Shown: positions 34,075 through 42,894 of the stretch, piece by piece
Numbering within the stretch: position 1 is the first letter of the stretch
How the letters are laid out: each line of letters begins with the position of its first letter
Origin: Actinoallomurus iriomotensis
GTDB lineage: Bacteria; Actinomycetota; Actinomycetes; Streptosporangiales; Streptosporangiaceae
Assembly (NCBI RefSeq): GCF_030269445.1
Contig: NZ_BSTJ01000010.1
Coordinates: forward strand, 248,001-312,000
Length of the DNA stretch: 64,000 nucleotides
Direction of reading: 5' to 3'
Position numbers and translations under genes: made by a program
The notes under the pieces: generated by a model
The model's database searches: none
What the model was told of the DNA's origin: nothing
The model's input: the letters and a program-made list of their open reading frames with translations, nothing else

Positions 34075-34485
34075 TCAAGGTGAGTCTTGGTCGGAGGACG
34101 CTCCCGATGCAGTGGTGACCCTTGCCTGCCAGCAGAGCGTGACTGGGACGAGCAACAGCTCGATGCCCAGCGCGGCCACGAAGACCGGGTTGGGCCAGCC
34201 TGACGCTGCTGCGGCCCAAAGCCGGGCCACGCCGCCGAGGAATGCAGCTCCCAGCGTGAGTCGGAGTACGGCCGTCGCCCGCTCGACTCGAGGGAGCGAC
34301 CACATCACCACCGCACCGGCGGTGAACCAAAAAGCGTTGACGAAGCGATATTCGCTGTCGATCGTTGCGCTCACGTGGCCGCCGTCCGGAAGAAACTCGG
34401 GCCCGAAGATCATGCCGAACAGCCCTGATGCCACAGCAACCGTGGCCAATACGCCGAGTAGAAGCTGAAGACCTCGTCGACCCAT
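34075..34485 (-). CDS. DUF4345-like small membrane protein
   Basis: A 136-residue protein with four hydrophobic helices: LLLGVLATVAVASGLFGMIFG, FWFTAGAVVMWSLPRVE, LTLGAAFLGGVARL and VFVAALGIELLLVPVTL. The pattern with FxNAFWFTAGxVxMW and GIELLLVP fits the DUF4345 family, whose function is unknown. ATG at 34485 is preceded by GGGAGG. It lies between an IS remnant and a gene-poor stretch. Confidence 0.75.
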   Translation of the reverse strand: MGRRGLQLLLGVLATVAVASGLFGMIFGPEFLPDGGHVSATIDSEYRFVNAFWFTAGAVVMWSLPRVERATAVLRLTLGAAFLGGVARLWAAAASGWPNPVFVAALGIELLLVPVTLCWQARVTTASGASSDQDSP

Positions 34486-34860
34486 TGCACCTCCCAGGAT
34501 GCGACTAGTGGATGATCGCACACCTCGAGCGACGCGATCACTCGGGACACCGAAAGCAAGGGATTGGATGGTCAACCAGCGGCCGATGAACTCGATCGAG
34601 AAACGGCTCTGTGCCTTCCGGGTGCCGGCGGGATGGTTGCAGGCGGCGTGCTCAATGTCGCAGCAGCACAACGAGAAATCGAACGATTTAAGAAATTGAA
34701 CCACCGCGAGTTGGACCTGCTGCCCGCAAGACAGTCCTCTGGGATCCCATCGAGGGTGTTCTTCGCGAGGATCCTTCCGCTGTCCAGCATCACTTACCAG
34801 GTCCCCGGCGGCGGGTTCGTGAAACACTCCTGCGAGCGAAGCGTTCCCCGGGAGGTTTCG
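34486..34860. other. Gene-poor stretch
   Basis: 375 bp upstream of both flanking genes with lower GC than the rest of the window and frequent stops in most frames. A short plus-strand frame at 34568-34699 (43 codons) lacks a ribosome binding site and resembles nothing I know. I see no RNA gene, repeat or clear promoter. The lower GC beside an IS remnant suggests acquired or decaying DNA. Confidence 0.4.
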
Positions 34861-35679
34861 ATGGGCGATACCGGCGGCGAGAGCAGGGAGACCGTGGTCG
34901 CCGCGCTCACCGCGGAGTGGGCCGCCCTTGACGCGCTGCTGGACGGCCTGCCGCCCGGCGACTGGACCCGGCCGACGTGTCTGCCCGGCTGGCGGGTCAC
35001 CGACGTCGTCGCCCACCTCGTCGGCACCGAGGCCTCGCTCGCCGGCGACGAGACGCCGGCCCCCGGCGTCGACGTGCGTGCCCTGCCGCACGTACGAGGC
35101 GACGTGGCCGCGTTCAACGAGCTGTGGGTTCAGGCGCTGCGCGACGCGGCGCCGGGGGAGATGCTCGCTCGGTTCCGCGACGTCACCGCCCGCCGCGCCG
35201 CGCGGCTGGAGCGGATGACGCGGTCCGACTTCGACGCCCCGAGCTGGACGCCCGTCGGGCAGGCCACTTACGGCCGGTTCATGCGGATCCGCGTCTTCGA
35301 CTGCTGGATGCACGAGCAGGACATCCGCGAGGCGGTCGGCGCACCAGGCCACGAGACCGGTCCGGCCGCCGAGCTGGCGCTGGAGGAGGCGACCCGTGCC
35401 CTGGGCTACCTCGTCGGCAAGCGCGCCGCGGCGCCCGACGGCTCGATCGTGCGGATCGAGCTGACCGGGCCCCTGGTCCGCCGGCTGACCGTCGTCGTCG
35501 ACGGCCGCGCCCGGCTCGTGGACGAGGCGCCGGGGCCGCCGACGGCCGTGCTGCGCATGTCGTCGTCGCGGTACCTGCGCCTCGGTGGCGGGCGTACCGG
35601 TGACCACGTCGGTGTCGAGCTCGACGGCGACCGCGACCTGGCCCGCCGCGTTCTCGACAACCTCGCGTTCACGATCTGA
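34861..35679 (+). CDS. Maleylpyruvate isomerase-family (DinB-like) protein
   Basis: A 272-residue protein of the actinobacterial mycothiol-dependent maleylpyruvate isomerase / TIGR03083-type group. The N-terminal four-helix metal-binding part includes LPPGDWTRPTCLPGWRVTDVV, where VAHLVGTEA carries the first metal His, and FDCWMHEQDIREAVG the others; the C-terminal SCP2-like part holds VVVDGRARLVDEAP and LRMSSSRYLRLGGGR. It may use mycothiol as cofactor. ATG at 34861 after GGGAGG. Its end overlaps the convergent oxidoreductase gene by 11 bp. Confidence 0.82.
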   Translation: MGDTGGESRETVVAALTAEWAALDALLDGLPPGDWTRPTCLPGWRVTDVVAHLVGTEASLAGDETPAPGVDVRALPHVRGDVAAFNELWVQALRDAAPGEMLARFRDVTARRAARLERMTRSDFDAPSWTPVGQATYGRFMRIRVFDCWMHEQDIREAVGAPGHETGPAAELALEEATRALGYLVGKRAAAPDGSIVRIELTGPLVRRLTVVVDGRARLVDEAPGPPTAVLRMSSSRYLRLGGGRTGDHVGVELDGDRDLARRVLDNLAFTI

Positions 35680-37831
35680 GCCCGGCCGGGCCGAGGCGGA
35701 TCGGCACGCCGTTGAGGTGCGCCATGCCCGCCAGGCGTTCCAGGTCGGCGGGGTCGGAGGAGGTCAGCAGGTTGACGTTGGCGCCGCCGGCCCGGTTGGC
35801 GCGCCGCCAGCCGCCGCCCTGGTGGCCCCACCCGTGCGGCACCGCCACGGTGCCCGGCATGACCTCGTCGGTGACCGTGACGGGCAGTTCGATCGCGCCG
35901 TACGGCGAGGTGATCCGGCACATACGGCCGTCGGTGAGGTCGTGCTCGGCCGCGTCGGCCGGGTGGACCCGCGCCGTGTGCGTCCGGCCGCCGCGCATCA
36001 GCGTCGCGGAGTTGTGCATCCAGGAGTTCTGCGACCGCAGCTCGCGCAGGCCGATCAGGCGCAGCGGGTACGCCGGGTCCTCCTCGTCCGTGCCGAGGCG
36101 TCCGAGCTCCGCGAGAATCTCGGGCGGGTCCAGCCGTACGCGGCGGTCGCGGTGCCGCACCACCTTGGTCAGCACCCCGGTCCGTACGTGCTCGCCGAGG
36201 ACCACGCCGTGCGGACGCCGCCGCAGCGCGCGCAGGCTGAGTCCACGCCGCCGCAGTCCGAACAGGTCGCCGCCCGGGCCCAGCCGTACCGCCAGGTCCA
36301 GCAGGAACACCGGTGGCGGCGACGGAACCCGACGCAGGATCCGGCTCAGCGGGCGCGGCACGAAGGGCAGCAGCCCGGCCCGGCGGGCGATCGCGTCGAT
36401 GATCTGCCATTCCTGCCGCGCCTCTCCGTACGGCCGCAGCACCGGCTCGGTGAACTGCGCGAACGGTGTGGCGAACAGGCCCAGGTTCGCCACCGGCAGG
36501 TCCTCGCGCTCCAGGAAGGTCGCCGCCGGCAGCACGTAGTCGGCGTGCCGGTTGGTGTCGTTGACGTACAGGTCGATCGAGACGAACAGCTCCAGCTCGG
36601 TGAGGGCGGCCGACAGCTCGTCGCCGTCCGGTACCGAGACGACCGGGTTCCCGGCCGAGACGAACAGCGCCCGTACGCGGCCCGGGCCCGGCGTGGTGAT
36701 CTCCTTGGCCATCAGGGCCGCCGGGAAGCTGCCGAGCACGTCGGGGAGGTCGCCCACGCGGGAGCGCCGCTTCGCGTACGAGGCGAGGCCGAAGCGGTCG
36801 GCGAGCCGTTCGATCCCGAGCGGTGAGGAGCCGAACACCGCGCCGCCGGGGCGGTCGAGGTTGCCGGTGACGACGTTCAGCGCGTCGAGCAGGTACGCCA
36901 CCAGGGTCCCGTGCCGGCCCAGGCAGGAGCCGGTGCGCCCGTACACGGCGGCTCTGGCGGCGCCTGCCAGGTCGCGGGCCAGCCGGCGCGCGACCTCGGC
37001 CGGCACGCCGGTACGGTCCTCGGTCCGCTCCGGCGGGTGAGCGGCGGCCGCGGCGCGCAGCGCGTCCAGGCCGCGCGCCTGCCGGGCGAGGGCCGCCGTG
37101 TCCTCCAGTCCCTCCGCGAAGATCACGTGCAGCAGCGACAGCAGCAGCCAGGCGTCGCCGTCCGGACGTACCGCCACGTGCTCGAAGGCGCGTGCGGTCT
37201 CCGACCGGCGCGGGTCGATGACCACCACCCTGCCGCCGCGCCGCGTGATCGCGCGCAGCTGGTCCCGGATCCGCGGCGCGCTGACGGCGCTGCCGTGGGA
37301 GACCAGCGGGTTGGCGCCGACGACCAGCAGGAACTCGGTGCGGGCGAGGTCCGGGATGGGCACGCGGGTGAGCGAGCCGTACAGCAGACGGCTCGCGACG
37401 AACCGGTTGTTGATGTCCTGCGAGCCGGCCGTGAACAGGTTCGGCGAGCCGACGGCGGTCATGAAGCCCTGCAGCCACAGCGCGTGGGAGTAGGAGAACG
37501 CGCCGGGGTTGCCGAAGTACCAGCCGATCGCCGGGCCGCCGTGGTCGCGCAGGATCCGCCGCAGCCTCCGGCCGATGTCGTCGAGCGCGTCGTCCCAGCT
37601 CACGGGCTCGAACCCGGAGCCGTCCGGGCGGCGGCGCAACGGGCGAAGGACGCGATCCGGGTCATTCTGCACGTCGGTCATGGCGATGCCCTTGGGGCAA
37701 GCGAAACCGCGCGACAGCGGGTGCCGGTCGTCGGGCCGCAGGCGGACGAGGCGGCCGTCGTCCACCGTGGCGACCAGACCGCACAGGGGCTCGCAGATCC
37801 GGCAGTACGTCACCCGCTCCTCGGTGGCCAT
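35669..37831 (-). CDS. Molybdopterin-dependent oxidoreductase (formate dehydrogenase/nitrate reductase-like)
   Basis: A 720-residue molybdenum- or tungsten-bis-MGD enzyme of the DMSO reductase family. The N-terminal 4Fe-4S site is CRICEPLCG with a fourth Cys in FACPKG; further family motifs are WDDALDDIGRRL, GNPGAFSYSHALW, NPLVSHGSAVS, VIDPRRSETA and the C-terminal molybdopterin-binding domain (RLIGLRELRSQNSWMHNS; WGHQGGGWRRANRAGGANVN). No Tat signal, so cytoplasmic. ATG at 37831 lies six bases after a TACAAT -10 box, suggesting a leaderless message; an in-frame GTG is at 37852. No electron-transfer subunits are adjacent. Substrate not assigned. Confidence 0.88.
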   Translation of the reverse strand: MATEERVTYCRICEPLCGLVATVDDGRLVRLRPDDRHPLSRGFACPKGIAMTDVQNDPDRVLRPLRRRPDGSGFEPVSWDDALDDIGRRLRRILRDHGGPAIGWYFGNPGAFSYSHALWLQGFMTAVGSPNLFTAGSQDINNRFVASRLLYGSLTRVPIPDLARTEFLLVVGANPLVSHGSAVSAPRIRDQLRAITRRGGRVVVIDPRRSETARAFEHVAVRPDGDAWLLLSLLHVIFAEGLEDTAALARQARGLDALRAAAAAHPPERTEDRTGVPAEVARRLARDLAGAARAAVYGRTGSCLGRHGTLVAYLLDALNVVTGNLDRPGGAVFGSSPLGIERLADRFGLASYAKRRSRVGDLPDVLGSFPAALMAKEITTPGPGRVRALFVSAGNPVVSVPDGDELSAALTELELFVSIDLYVNDTNRHADYVLPAATFLEREDLPVANLGLFATPFAQFTEPVLRPYGEARQEWQIIDAIARRAGLLPFVPRPLSRILRRVPSPPPVFLLDLAVRLGPGGDLFGLRRRGLSLRALRRRPHGVVLGEHVRTGVLTKVVRHRDRRVRLDPPEILAELGRLGTDEEDPAYPLRLIGLRELRSQNSWMHNSATLMRGGRTHTARVHPADAAEHDLTDGRMCRITSPYGAIELPVTVTDEVMPGTVAVPHGWGHQGGGWRRANRAGGANVNLLTSSDPADLERLAGMAHLNGVPIRLGPAGLRS

Positions 37832-38043
37832 GTCCGCATTGTAAGTAGCCACTTTTGAAGGGCATTTGTCCGGTCACGGCGTATCTGAGGGCCGCGACGG
37901 GGAAGAGAAGCGGTAGCCGCCCCGATCGGCGCACGTGGCCGGGCCGCCACCCGGCCGGGTAGTCCGCGATGACTGAGGATCGCGCAGTTTTACCAGGCCG
38001 GCGACCCTGTCGTCCTGGCGGGACCGCGTTTTCTGGAGGGGCG

Positions 38044-39288
38044 TTGACGGCCGACCGGTTCACCCGGCGTGACTTCGGCAGACTCGCGGGCTTCGTGGGT
38101 GCGGCCGCCCTTTTAACCGCCCCGCAGGGTACGGCGCGCGCCGGGGACCGGCGCGCCTGGCGCGTCGCCGGGCCGATACTGCACGGCCTGGAGGAGTTCG
38201 ACGCCACCGTGATGGCCTTCATGGAGGAGCGCTCCATCCCGTGCGGCTCGCTCGCCGTGGCACGTGACGGCCGGCTGCTGCTGGCCCGCGGTTACAGCCG
38301 GGGAGGCCGCGGGACGCGGGAGACCGGGCCCACGTCCCTGTTCCGTACCGCGAGCGTCACCAAGCCGGTCACCGCCGCCGCGGTCCTGCGGCTCATCCAG
38401 GACGGCCGGCTCCGGCCGTCCGACCGGGTGACGGACCTGCTCCACATCGGCGCGGCGGCCGACCCCCGCCTCACGGAGGTCACCGTCGCGCGGCTCCTCC
38501 GGCATCTCGGCGGCTGGGACCGCGAGGTGTCGGGGGACCCGATGTTCGACGACGTGGCGATCGCCAAGGCGCTCGGCCGGCCGTTGCCGATCGGCCCGGA
38601 CGACATCGTCCGGTACGTCACGGCGCGGCCCCTCGACCACGCGCCGGGCACGGCGTTCGCCTACAGCAACTACGGCTACCTGCTCCTCGGCCGGATCATC
38701 GAGAAGGTCACGGGGCGGCCGTACGCGACGTACGTGCGGGACGCGGTGCTGGCCCCGCTCGGCGTCACCCGGATGCGGCTCGGCCACACCCTGGCGCCCG
38801 CGGCCGGCGAGGTGCCGTACTACTCGCAGTACAAGGGCACGACCGTGATGGACTCCTCGGGCGCGCAGGTGGCCGCGCCGTACGGCACCTTCAACCAGGA
38901 GAACAACGCGTTCAACTGCGGGTGGCTGGCCACGCCGGTGGACCTGGTGCGGCTCGCGCGGGTCTACGACGGCGTGACCCCGGTCCTGTCCGCGGGCTCG
39001 GTGGCCCCGGCGCTCGCGATACCCGAGACGGGCGCCAGGCGCGGCCGGTACTACGCCTGCGGCTGGCACGTGCGGCAGACCGGCCGTGGCCTCGTCACCT
39101 GGCACAGCGGAAGCCTGCCGGGCACGCACACCCTGCTGGTCCGCCGCTTCGACGGCCTGACGTGGGCGGTCATGTTCGACCAGCGGGACGATCCGTCGGG
39201 CGAGCCCTACCGCGACATCGACACGGCCCTGCACGAGACCGCGGACGACATACCCGGCTGGCCGCCCGGCGACGTCACGCGCCCTTAG
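38044..39288 (+). CDS. Tat-exported serine hydrolase, beta-lactamase/DD-peptidase fold
   Basis: A secreted class C beta-lactamase-fold hydrolase. A TTG at 38044 after GGAGGGG starts LTADRFTRRDFGRLAGFVGAA in outline, a Tat-type signal (RRDFG). The active-site motifs are SVTK (nucleophile Ser and Lys), YSN (Tyr) and HSG near the C-terminus in VTWHSGSLPG. The mature part of about 375 residues matches the esterase/DD-peptidase group; resistance to beta-lactams cannot be assumed. An ATG at 37969 is open in frame but gives an untypical extension. Confidence 0.85.
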   Translation: MTADRFTRRDFGRLAGFVGAAALLTAPQGTARAGDRRAWRVAGPILHGLEEFDATVMAFMEERSIPCGSLAVARDGRLLLARGYSRGGRGTRETGPTSLFRTASVTKPVTAAAVLRLIQDGRLRPSDRVTDLLHIGAAADPRLTEVTVARLLRHLGGWDREVSGDPMFDDVAIAKALGRPLPIGPDDIVRYVTARPLDHAPGTAFAYSNYGYLLLGRIIEKVTGRPYATYVRDAVLAPLGVTRMRLGHTLAPAAGEVPYYSQYKGTTVMDSSGAQVAAPYGTFNQENNAFNCGWLATPVDLVRLARVYDGVTPVLSAGSVAPALAIPETGARRGRYYACGWHVRQTGRGLVTWHSGSLPGTHTLLVRRFDGLTWAVMFDQRDDPSGEPYRDIDTALHETADDIPGWPPGDVTRP

Positions 39289-39402
39289 AGCGTCCTCGGT
39301 ACGCATCCAGACCGCGGAACGGGTGTCCGCCCCGATCAGGGTCACCCCGTGGGAGTGGGAACGGAAAGAGACCATCAACTCACGGCGGCGGGGTGGAGTC
39401 CG

Positions 39403-39879
39403 TCACGGCGCGGCCTCTCGGCCGGAGACGTTCTTCTCGACGACCACATCGGCGATCTCGGCCAGCAGGGTGATCTGGCCGGGGGTGAGGTGGTCCAGGA
39501 AGTAGCGCCGGACGTCCTCGACATGACGCGGGGCGGCGGCCGCGATCGCCGCCCGGCCCTCGGCGGTGACCACCACGAAGGCCCCGCGCCTGTCGTCCTC
39601 GCACTCCTCGCGGGAGACCAGGCCGCGCCTCACCATGCGCGTGAGGTGGTGCGACACCCTGCTCTTCTCCCACTCCAGGACGCGAGAGAGTTCCTGGATG
39701 CGCAGCCGGCCGTCGGGCGCTCGGGTCAACTCGGCCAGAACCGTGTAGTCCGTGGCGGACAGTCCGAACTCATCCTGCATCGAGCGGCCGGTCCGGTTGA
39801 CCAGGAGGTCGTGCATCCTCAGCAGGCCGCGCCACGCGCGTTCCTCGGTCGTCGTCAGCCAGCGCGTTTCGGCGGTCAT
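39403..39879 (-). CDS. MarR-family transcriptional regulator
   Basis: A 158-residue winged-helix repressor: DEFGLSATDYTVLAELTRAPDG leads into the recognition helix LEWEKSRVSHHLTRMVRRGLV and the wing CEDDRRGAFVVVTAEGR. The C-terminal helices would dimerise. ATG at 39879. It is downstream of and on the same strand as the LLM oxidoreductase and SDR genes (28-bp gap), so it may repress that operon through the palindrome at 41596-41613. Confidence 0.87.
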   Translation of the reverse strand: MTAETRWLTTTEERAWRGLLRMHDLLVNRTGRSMQDEFGLSATDYTVLAELTRAPDGRLRIQELSRVLEWEKSRVSHHLTRMVRRGLVSREECEDDRRGAFVVVTAEGRAAIAAAAPRHVEDVRRYFLDHLTPGQITLLAEIADVVVEKNVSGREAAP

Positions 39880-39907
39880 GAGCCCACCGTACGGGGAAGT
39901 TGACGTA

Positions 39908-40786
39908 TCACGCATCGCTTCGGCGCGAACATCGACCTCGCGCGAGCGGGGCCATGGCCCGCCACTCGGCCCGCGGCGGTCCGGGCCGATCGGTGATGAC
40001 GTGCAGGGCGACGTGGTCGGCGCCGGCGTCGTGGTGGGCCCGGACGCGTTCGCCGATGGTGGCGACGTCCCCCCAGGCGACGACCGCGTCGATGAGCCGG
40101 TCGCTGCCGCCGTCGGCGAGATCCGCCTCGGTGAATCCCTGGCGCAGCAGGCTCTGGGCGTAGTGGTCCATGGCGATGAACGTGGCCAGGAACCGGCGGG
40201 CGGTGGTGCGGGCCCGGCCGGCGTCGTCGTCGACCACGACCGCCTGGTAGGGCGCCAGCAGGGGACCGGTGCCGAGCAGGGACCGGGCGGTGGCCGTGAA
40301 GCCGGGGGTGACCAGGAAGGGGTGCGTGCCGGCGCTACGCCGGGCGGCGAGTTCGGCCAGCTTGGGACCCATCGCCGCGACGATCCGCTCGCCGGGCGGG
40401 ACCGGCTCCGGGGCCTGGTCGAAGCGGTCGAGATAGGCGTTCATCGCGGCCAGCGGCCGGTACGTCCCGCCGGCCGCGCGAGCGGCCTCGGCGTCGCTGA
40501 CGCCGAGGCCGAACAGCAGCCGGTGGCCGTACGTCTTCCGCAGCCGCGCGTGTCCGGCGGCCATCTCGTCGGCCGGGTGCCGCCAGATGCTGAACACCCC
40601 GGTGGCGACGACGGCGTCGTCGGTGGCGCGCAGTAGCCGCTCGGCGTCGCCGAGGATGTCACCGCCGCCGAGTCCGGGGATCCACAGCGCGCCCCAGCCC
40701 TGCCGGTCCAGCTCGGCCGCGGCCTCCTCGGCCTGACCCGGGTCGCGCAGTTCAGGGCTCCAGATGCCGGTTCGCCCGATGTGCAT
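39908..40786 (-). CDS. F420-dependent LLM-class oxidoreductase
   Basis: A luciferase-like monooxygenase-fold reductase of 292 residues that should use coenzyme F420. It begins IGRTGIWSPELRDP, then ELDRQGWGALWIPG, TGVFSIWRHPADEMAAGHA, RLLFGLGVSDAEAA and the C-terminal GDVATIGERVRAHHDAGADHVALHV, all typical of the TIGR03620-like mycobacterial group. It follows the SDR gene by 33 bp, so the two probably act on the same ketone/alcohol-type compound. Substrate unknown. Confidence 0.87.
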   Translation of the reverse strand: MHIGRTGIWSPELRDPGQAEEAAAELDRQGWGALWIPGLGGGDILGDAERLLRATDDAVVATGVFSIWRHPADEMAAGHARLRKTYGHRLLFGLGVSDAEAARAAGGTYRPLAAMNAYLDRFDQAPEPVPPGERIVAAMGPKLAELAARRSAGTHPFLVTPGFTATARSLLGTGPLLAPYQAVVVDDDAGRARTTARRFLATFIAMDHYAQSLLRQGFTEADLADGGSDRLIDAVVAWGDVATIGERVRAHHDAGADHVALHVITDRPGPPRAEWRAMAPLARGRCSRRSDA

Positions 40787-40819
40787 GGTCGTGTCCTCTC
40801 TGATGCGTGCGGGGTCGGT

Positions 40820-41569
40820 TCAGACCTGGTTGGCGCCGCCGTCGACGTAGATCTCGGTGCCGGTGATGAAGCTGCTCTCGGCCGAGGCGAGAGAGACGGC
40901 GACGGAGGCCACTTCCTCCGCCCGGCCCATTCGGCCCAGGGGCACGGTGCTCGCCAGGTGGTCCCGCAGCTGTGCGGCCTGCTCATCGTCGGGGGCGAGC
41001 CCGTTGAGGCCGGGCGTCTCGATCGGCCCGGGGACGATGGTGTTGACGCGGATGCCGCGGCCCTTGAGCTCGTTCGCCCAGGTGCGCGAGAAGGACCGTA
41101 CGGCCGCCTTGGAGGCGCCGTAGACACCGAACGCCTCGTCGCCGACCGTCGCCGCGGTCGAGCCGGTGAGGATCACCGAAGCTCCGTCGTTGAGCAGCGG
41201 CAGCGCCTTCTGGACGGTGAACAGCACGCCCTTGACATTGGTGCCGAACGTGGTGTCGAAGTGCTCCTCGGTGACCTGTTCGAGGGTGGCGAACTCGCCG
41301 CCGCCGGCGTTGGCGAACAGGACATCGACGCGCAGTCCCCGGTCCGCGACGGTCGCGTAGAGGCGGTCCAGGTCCGCCAGGTCGGAGCTGTCGGCCTGCA
41401 CCGCGGTCACCGACCCGCCGATGGCGGTGACGGCTTCCTCCAGCGCCTCCTTCCGGCGCCCGGTGATGATGACGTTGGCGCCCTCCTCCTGGAAACGGCG
41501 GGCCGCGGCGAGCCCGATGCCGCTGGTGCCGCCCGTGACGACGACGGTCTTTCCGGCGAGCTGTCCCAT
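40820..41569 (-). CDS. Short-chain dehydrogenase/reductase
   Basis: Classical SDR of 249 residues: nucleotide loop TGGTSGIG, NAG motif as FANAGGG, catalytic Ser in ILTGSTAAT, YxxxK as YGASK, and the end FITGTEIYVDGGANQV. NADH/NADPH-dependent oxidation or reduction of an alcohol/ketone. The ATG at 41569 is preferred over 41575 because AGGAG is six bases before it. First gene of an operon with the LLM oxidoreductase and perhaps MarR. Confidence 0.9.
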   Translation of the reverse strand: MGQLAGKTVVVTGGTSGIGLAAARRFQEEGANVIITGRRKEALEEAVTAIGGSVTAVQADSSDLADLDRLYATVADRGLRVDVLFANAGGGEFATLEQVTEEHFDTTFGTNVKGVLFTVQKALPLLNDGASVILTGSTAATVGDEAFGVYGASKAAVRSFSRTWANELKGRGIRVNTIVPGPIETPGLNGLAPDDEQAAQLRDHLASTVPLGRMGRAEEVASVAVSLASAESSFITGTEIYVDGGANQV

Positions 41570-41595
41570 GGTCATCTCCTGATCTCCGTGCTCGG

Positions 41596-41613
41596 TAGTT
41601 CAACAATCAACTA
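41596..41613 (-). promoter_or_regulatory. Palindromic operator at the SDR promoter
   Basis: TAGTT-N8-AACTA (41596-41600 and 41609-41613) touches the -10 box and covers the expected transcription start of the SDR operon. It has the size and position of a MarR-family operator; the MarR gene at 39403 is the nearest candidate. Confidence 0.55.
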
Positions 41614-41641
41614 AGTTAGGGCCAGATATATGACGTGTCAA
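41613..41641 (-). promoter_or_regulatory. Promoter of the SDR-LLM operon
   Basis: On the minus strand a perfect TTGACA (41641-41636) is 17 bp from TAACTT (41618-41613). Transcription would start near 41606, leaving a leader of about 37 nt with AGGAG before the SDR ATG. Confidence 0.65.
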
Positions 41642-41696
41642 CTAACGTCGTCGGAACGTGAGGTGTTCCGGTCTTCGCAGGTGGGGGTGGGGTATG

Positions 41697-41710
41697 CGAA
41701 CATATGTTCG
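41697..41710. promoter_or_regulatory. LexA-binding SOS box at the dinB start
   Basis: CGAACATATGTTCG is a perfect palindrome that fits the Gram-positive SOS consensus GAAC-N4-GTTC. It overlaps the ATG at 41704, so LexA would sit on the transcription/translation start of the polymerase gene. A looser inverted repeat, CGGAAC-N7-GTTCCG, lies at about 41651-41669. Confidence 0.8.
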
Positions 41711-42894
41711 TGTCGACTGAGGCTGCGATCCTGCACGCCGACCTGGACGCCTTCTACGCGTCGGTCGAGCAGCGCGACGATCCCCGCCTGCGGTCCCGGC
41801 CCGTGATCGTCGGAACGGGCGTCGTGCTCGCGGCCAGCTACGAGGCCAAGGCCTACGGCGTCCGTACCGCGATGAGCGGACACCAGGCGCGGCGGCTGTG
41901 CCCGCAGGCGGTCGTGGTGGAGCCGAGGATGCGGGCCTACAGCGCGGCGAGCGAGGCCGTGTTCTCGGTGTTCCGGCACACGACGCCGCTGGTGGAAGGA
42001 CTCTCGATCGACGAGGCGTTCCTCGACGTCGCCGGCCTGCGCCGGATCTCCGGCTCACCGGTCGACATCGCCGTACGCCTGCGGCGCGAGATCGCCGAGG
42101 AGGTCGGTCTGCCGATCACCGTCGGGGTGGCGCGCACCAAGTTCCTCGCCAAGGTGGCGAGCGGTGTGGCCAAGCCGGACGGGCTGCTGGTGGTCCCGCC
42201 GGACGGCGAGTGTGAGTTCCTCCATCCGCTGCCGGTCCGCCGGCTGTGGGGTGTCGGCCCGGTGACCGCGGGCAAGCTCGGCCGCCGGGGCATCACGACG
42301 GTCGGCGACGTGGCCGCCCTGCCGGAGAGCCTTCTGGTCGCCATGCTGGGCCCCTCCTCCGGCCGTCACCTGCACGCGCTGGCCCGTGGCCGCGACCCGC
42401 GCCCGGTGCGTACGGGGGTCCGGCGCCGCTCGATGGGTGCGCAGCGGGCCCTGGGCCGCGGCGACCGGGCTGATCTCGCCGCGATCCTGGCCGGCCTGGT
42501 CGATCGGGTGTGCCGCCGTCTGCGCGCGGCGCAGCGGATGTGCCGTACGGTGACGCTGCGGCTGAGATTCGACGACTTCACCCGCGCGACCCGCGGCCAC
42601 ACACTGCCCCAGCCGACCGCCGAGACCGACGCCGTCCTGTCGGCCGCCCGTGCCCTCCTGTCGGCCGCGGGCGACCTCGTCGCCGAGCGCGGGCTGACCT
42701 TGCTCGGCGTGGCCGTGGGTGACCTGTACGACGACCGGGCGGTCCAGCTCTCCCTGCCGCTCGACCACTTCGCGCCGGCGGCGCTCGACGATACGGTCGA
42801 CGAGGTCCGCGACCGCTTCGGCTCGTCGGCCCTCACCCGTGGCGTGCTGCTGGGCCGCGACGAGGGCCAGACCGTGCCTCTCCTCCCGGACTGA
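41704..42894 (+). CDS. dinB: DNA polymerase IV (Y-family)
   Basis: Translesion polymerase. The palm starts with ILHADLDAFYASVEQRDDP (first metal Asp), then VVLAASYEAKAYGVRTAM (steric region), LSIDEAFLDV (catalytic Asp-Glu), VGVARTKFLAKVAS, LWGVGPVTAGKLGRRGI (helix-hairpin-helix) and a little-finger domain. 396 residues, a full-length DinB; no obvious beta-clamp motif QxxLF was picked out, though QLSLPL near the end is a good candidate. Start may be ATG 41704 or GTG 41710; there is no Shine-Dalgarno, which together with the SOS box on the start suggests a leaderless, damage-induced message. Confidence 0.92.
   Translation: MFVSTEAAILHADLDAFYASVEQRDDPRLRSRPVIVGTGVVLAASYEAKAYGVRTAMSGHQARRLCPQAVVVEPRMRAYSAASEAVFSVFRHTTPLVEGLSIDEAFLDVAGLRRISGSPVDIAVRLRREIAEEVGLPITVGVARTKFLAKVASGVAKPDGLLVVPPDGECEFLHPLPVRRLWGVGPVTAGKLGRRGITTVGDVAALPESLLVAMLGPSSGRHLHALARGRDPRPVRTGVRRRSMGAQRALGRGDRADLAAILAGLVDRVCRRLRAAQRMCRTVTLRLRFDDFTRATRGHTLPQPTAETDAVLSAARALLSAAGDLVAERGLTLLGVAVGDLYDDRAVQLSLPLDHFAPAALDDTVDEVRDRFGSSALTRGVLLGRDEGQTVPLLPD

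Noticed and set aside
38113-39378. A 421-codon minus frame opposite the serine hydrolase
   Set aside because: The plus strand has SVTK, YSN and HSG motifs and a Tat signal; the minus frame matches nothing.
39289-39402. Possible transposase or regulator fragment between the serine hydrolase and MarR genes
   Set aside because: Short frames in both directions show no convincing motif; treated as ordinary intergenic DNA.
41651-41669. Second LexA site CGGAAC-N7-GTTCCG upstream of dinB
   Set aside because: The spacing between GAAC and GTTC is seven, not four, so it does not fit the SOS consensus.
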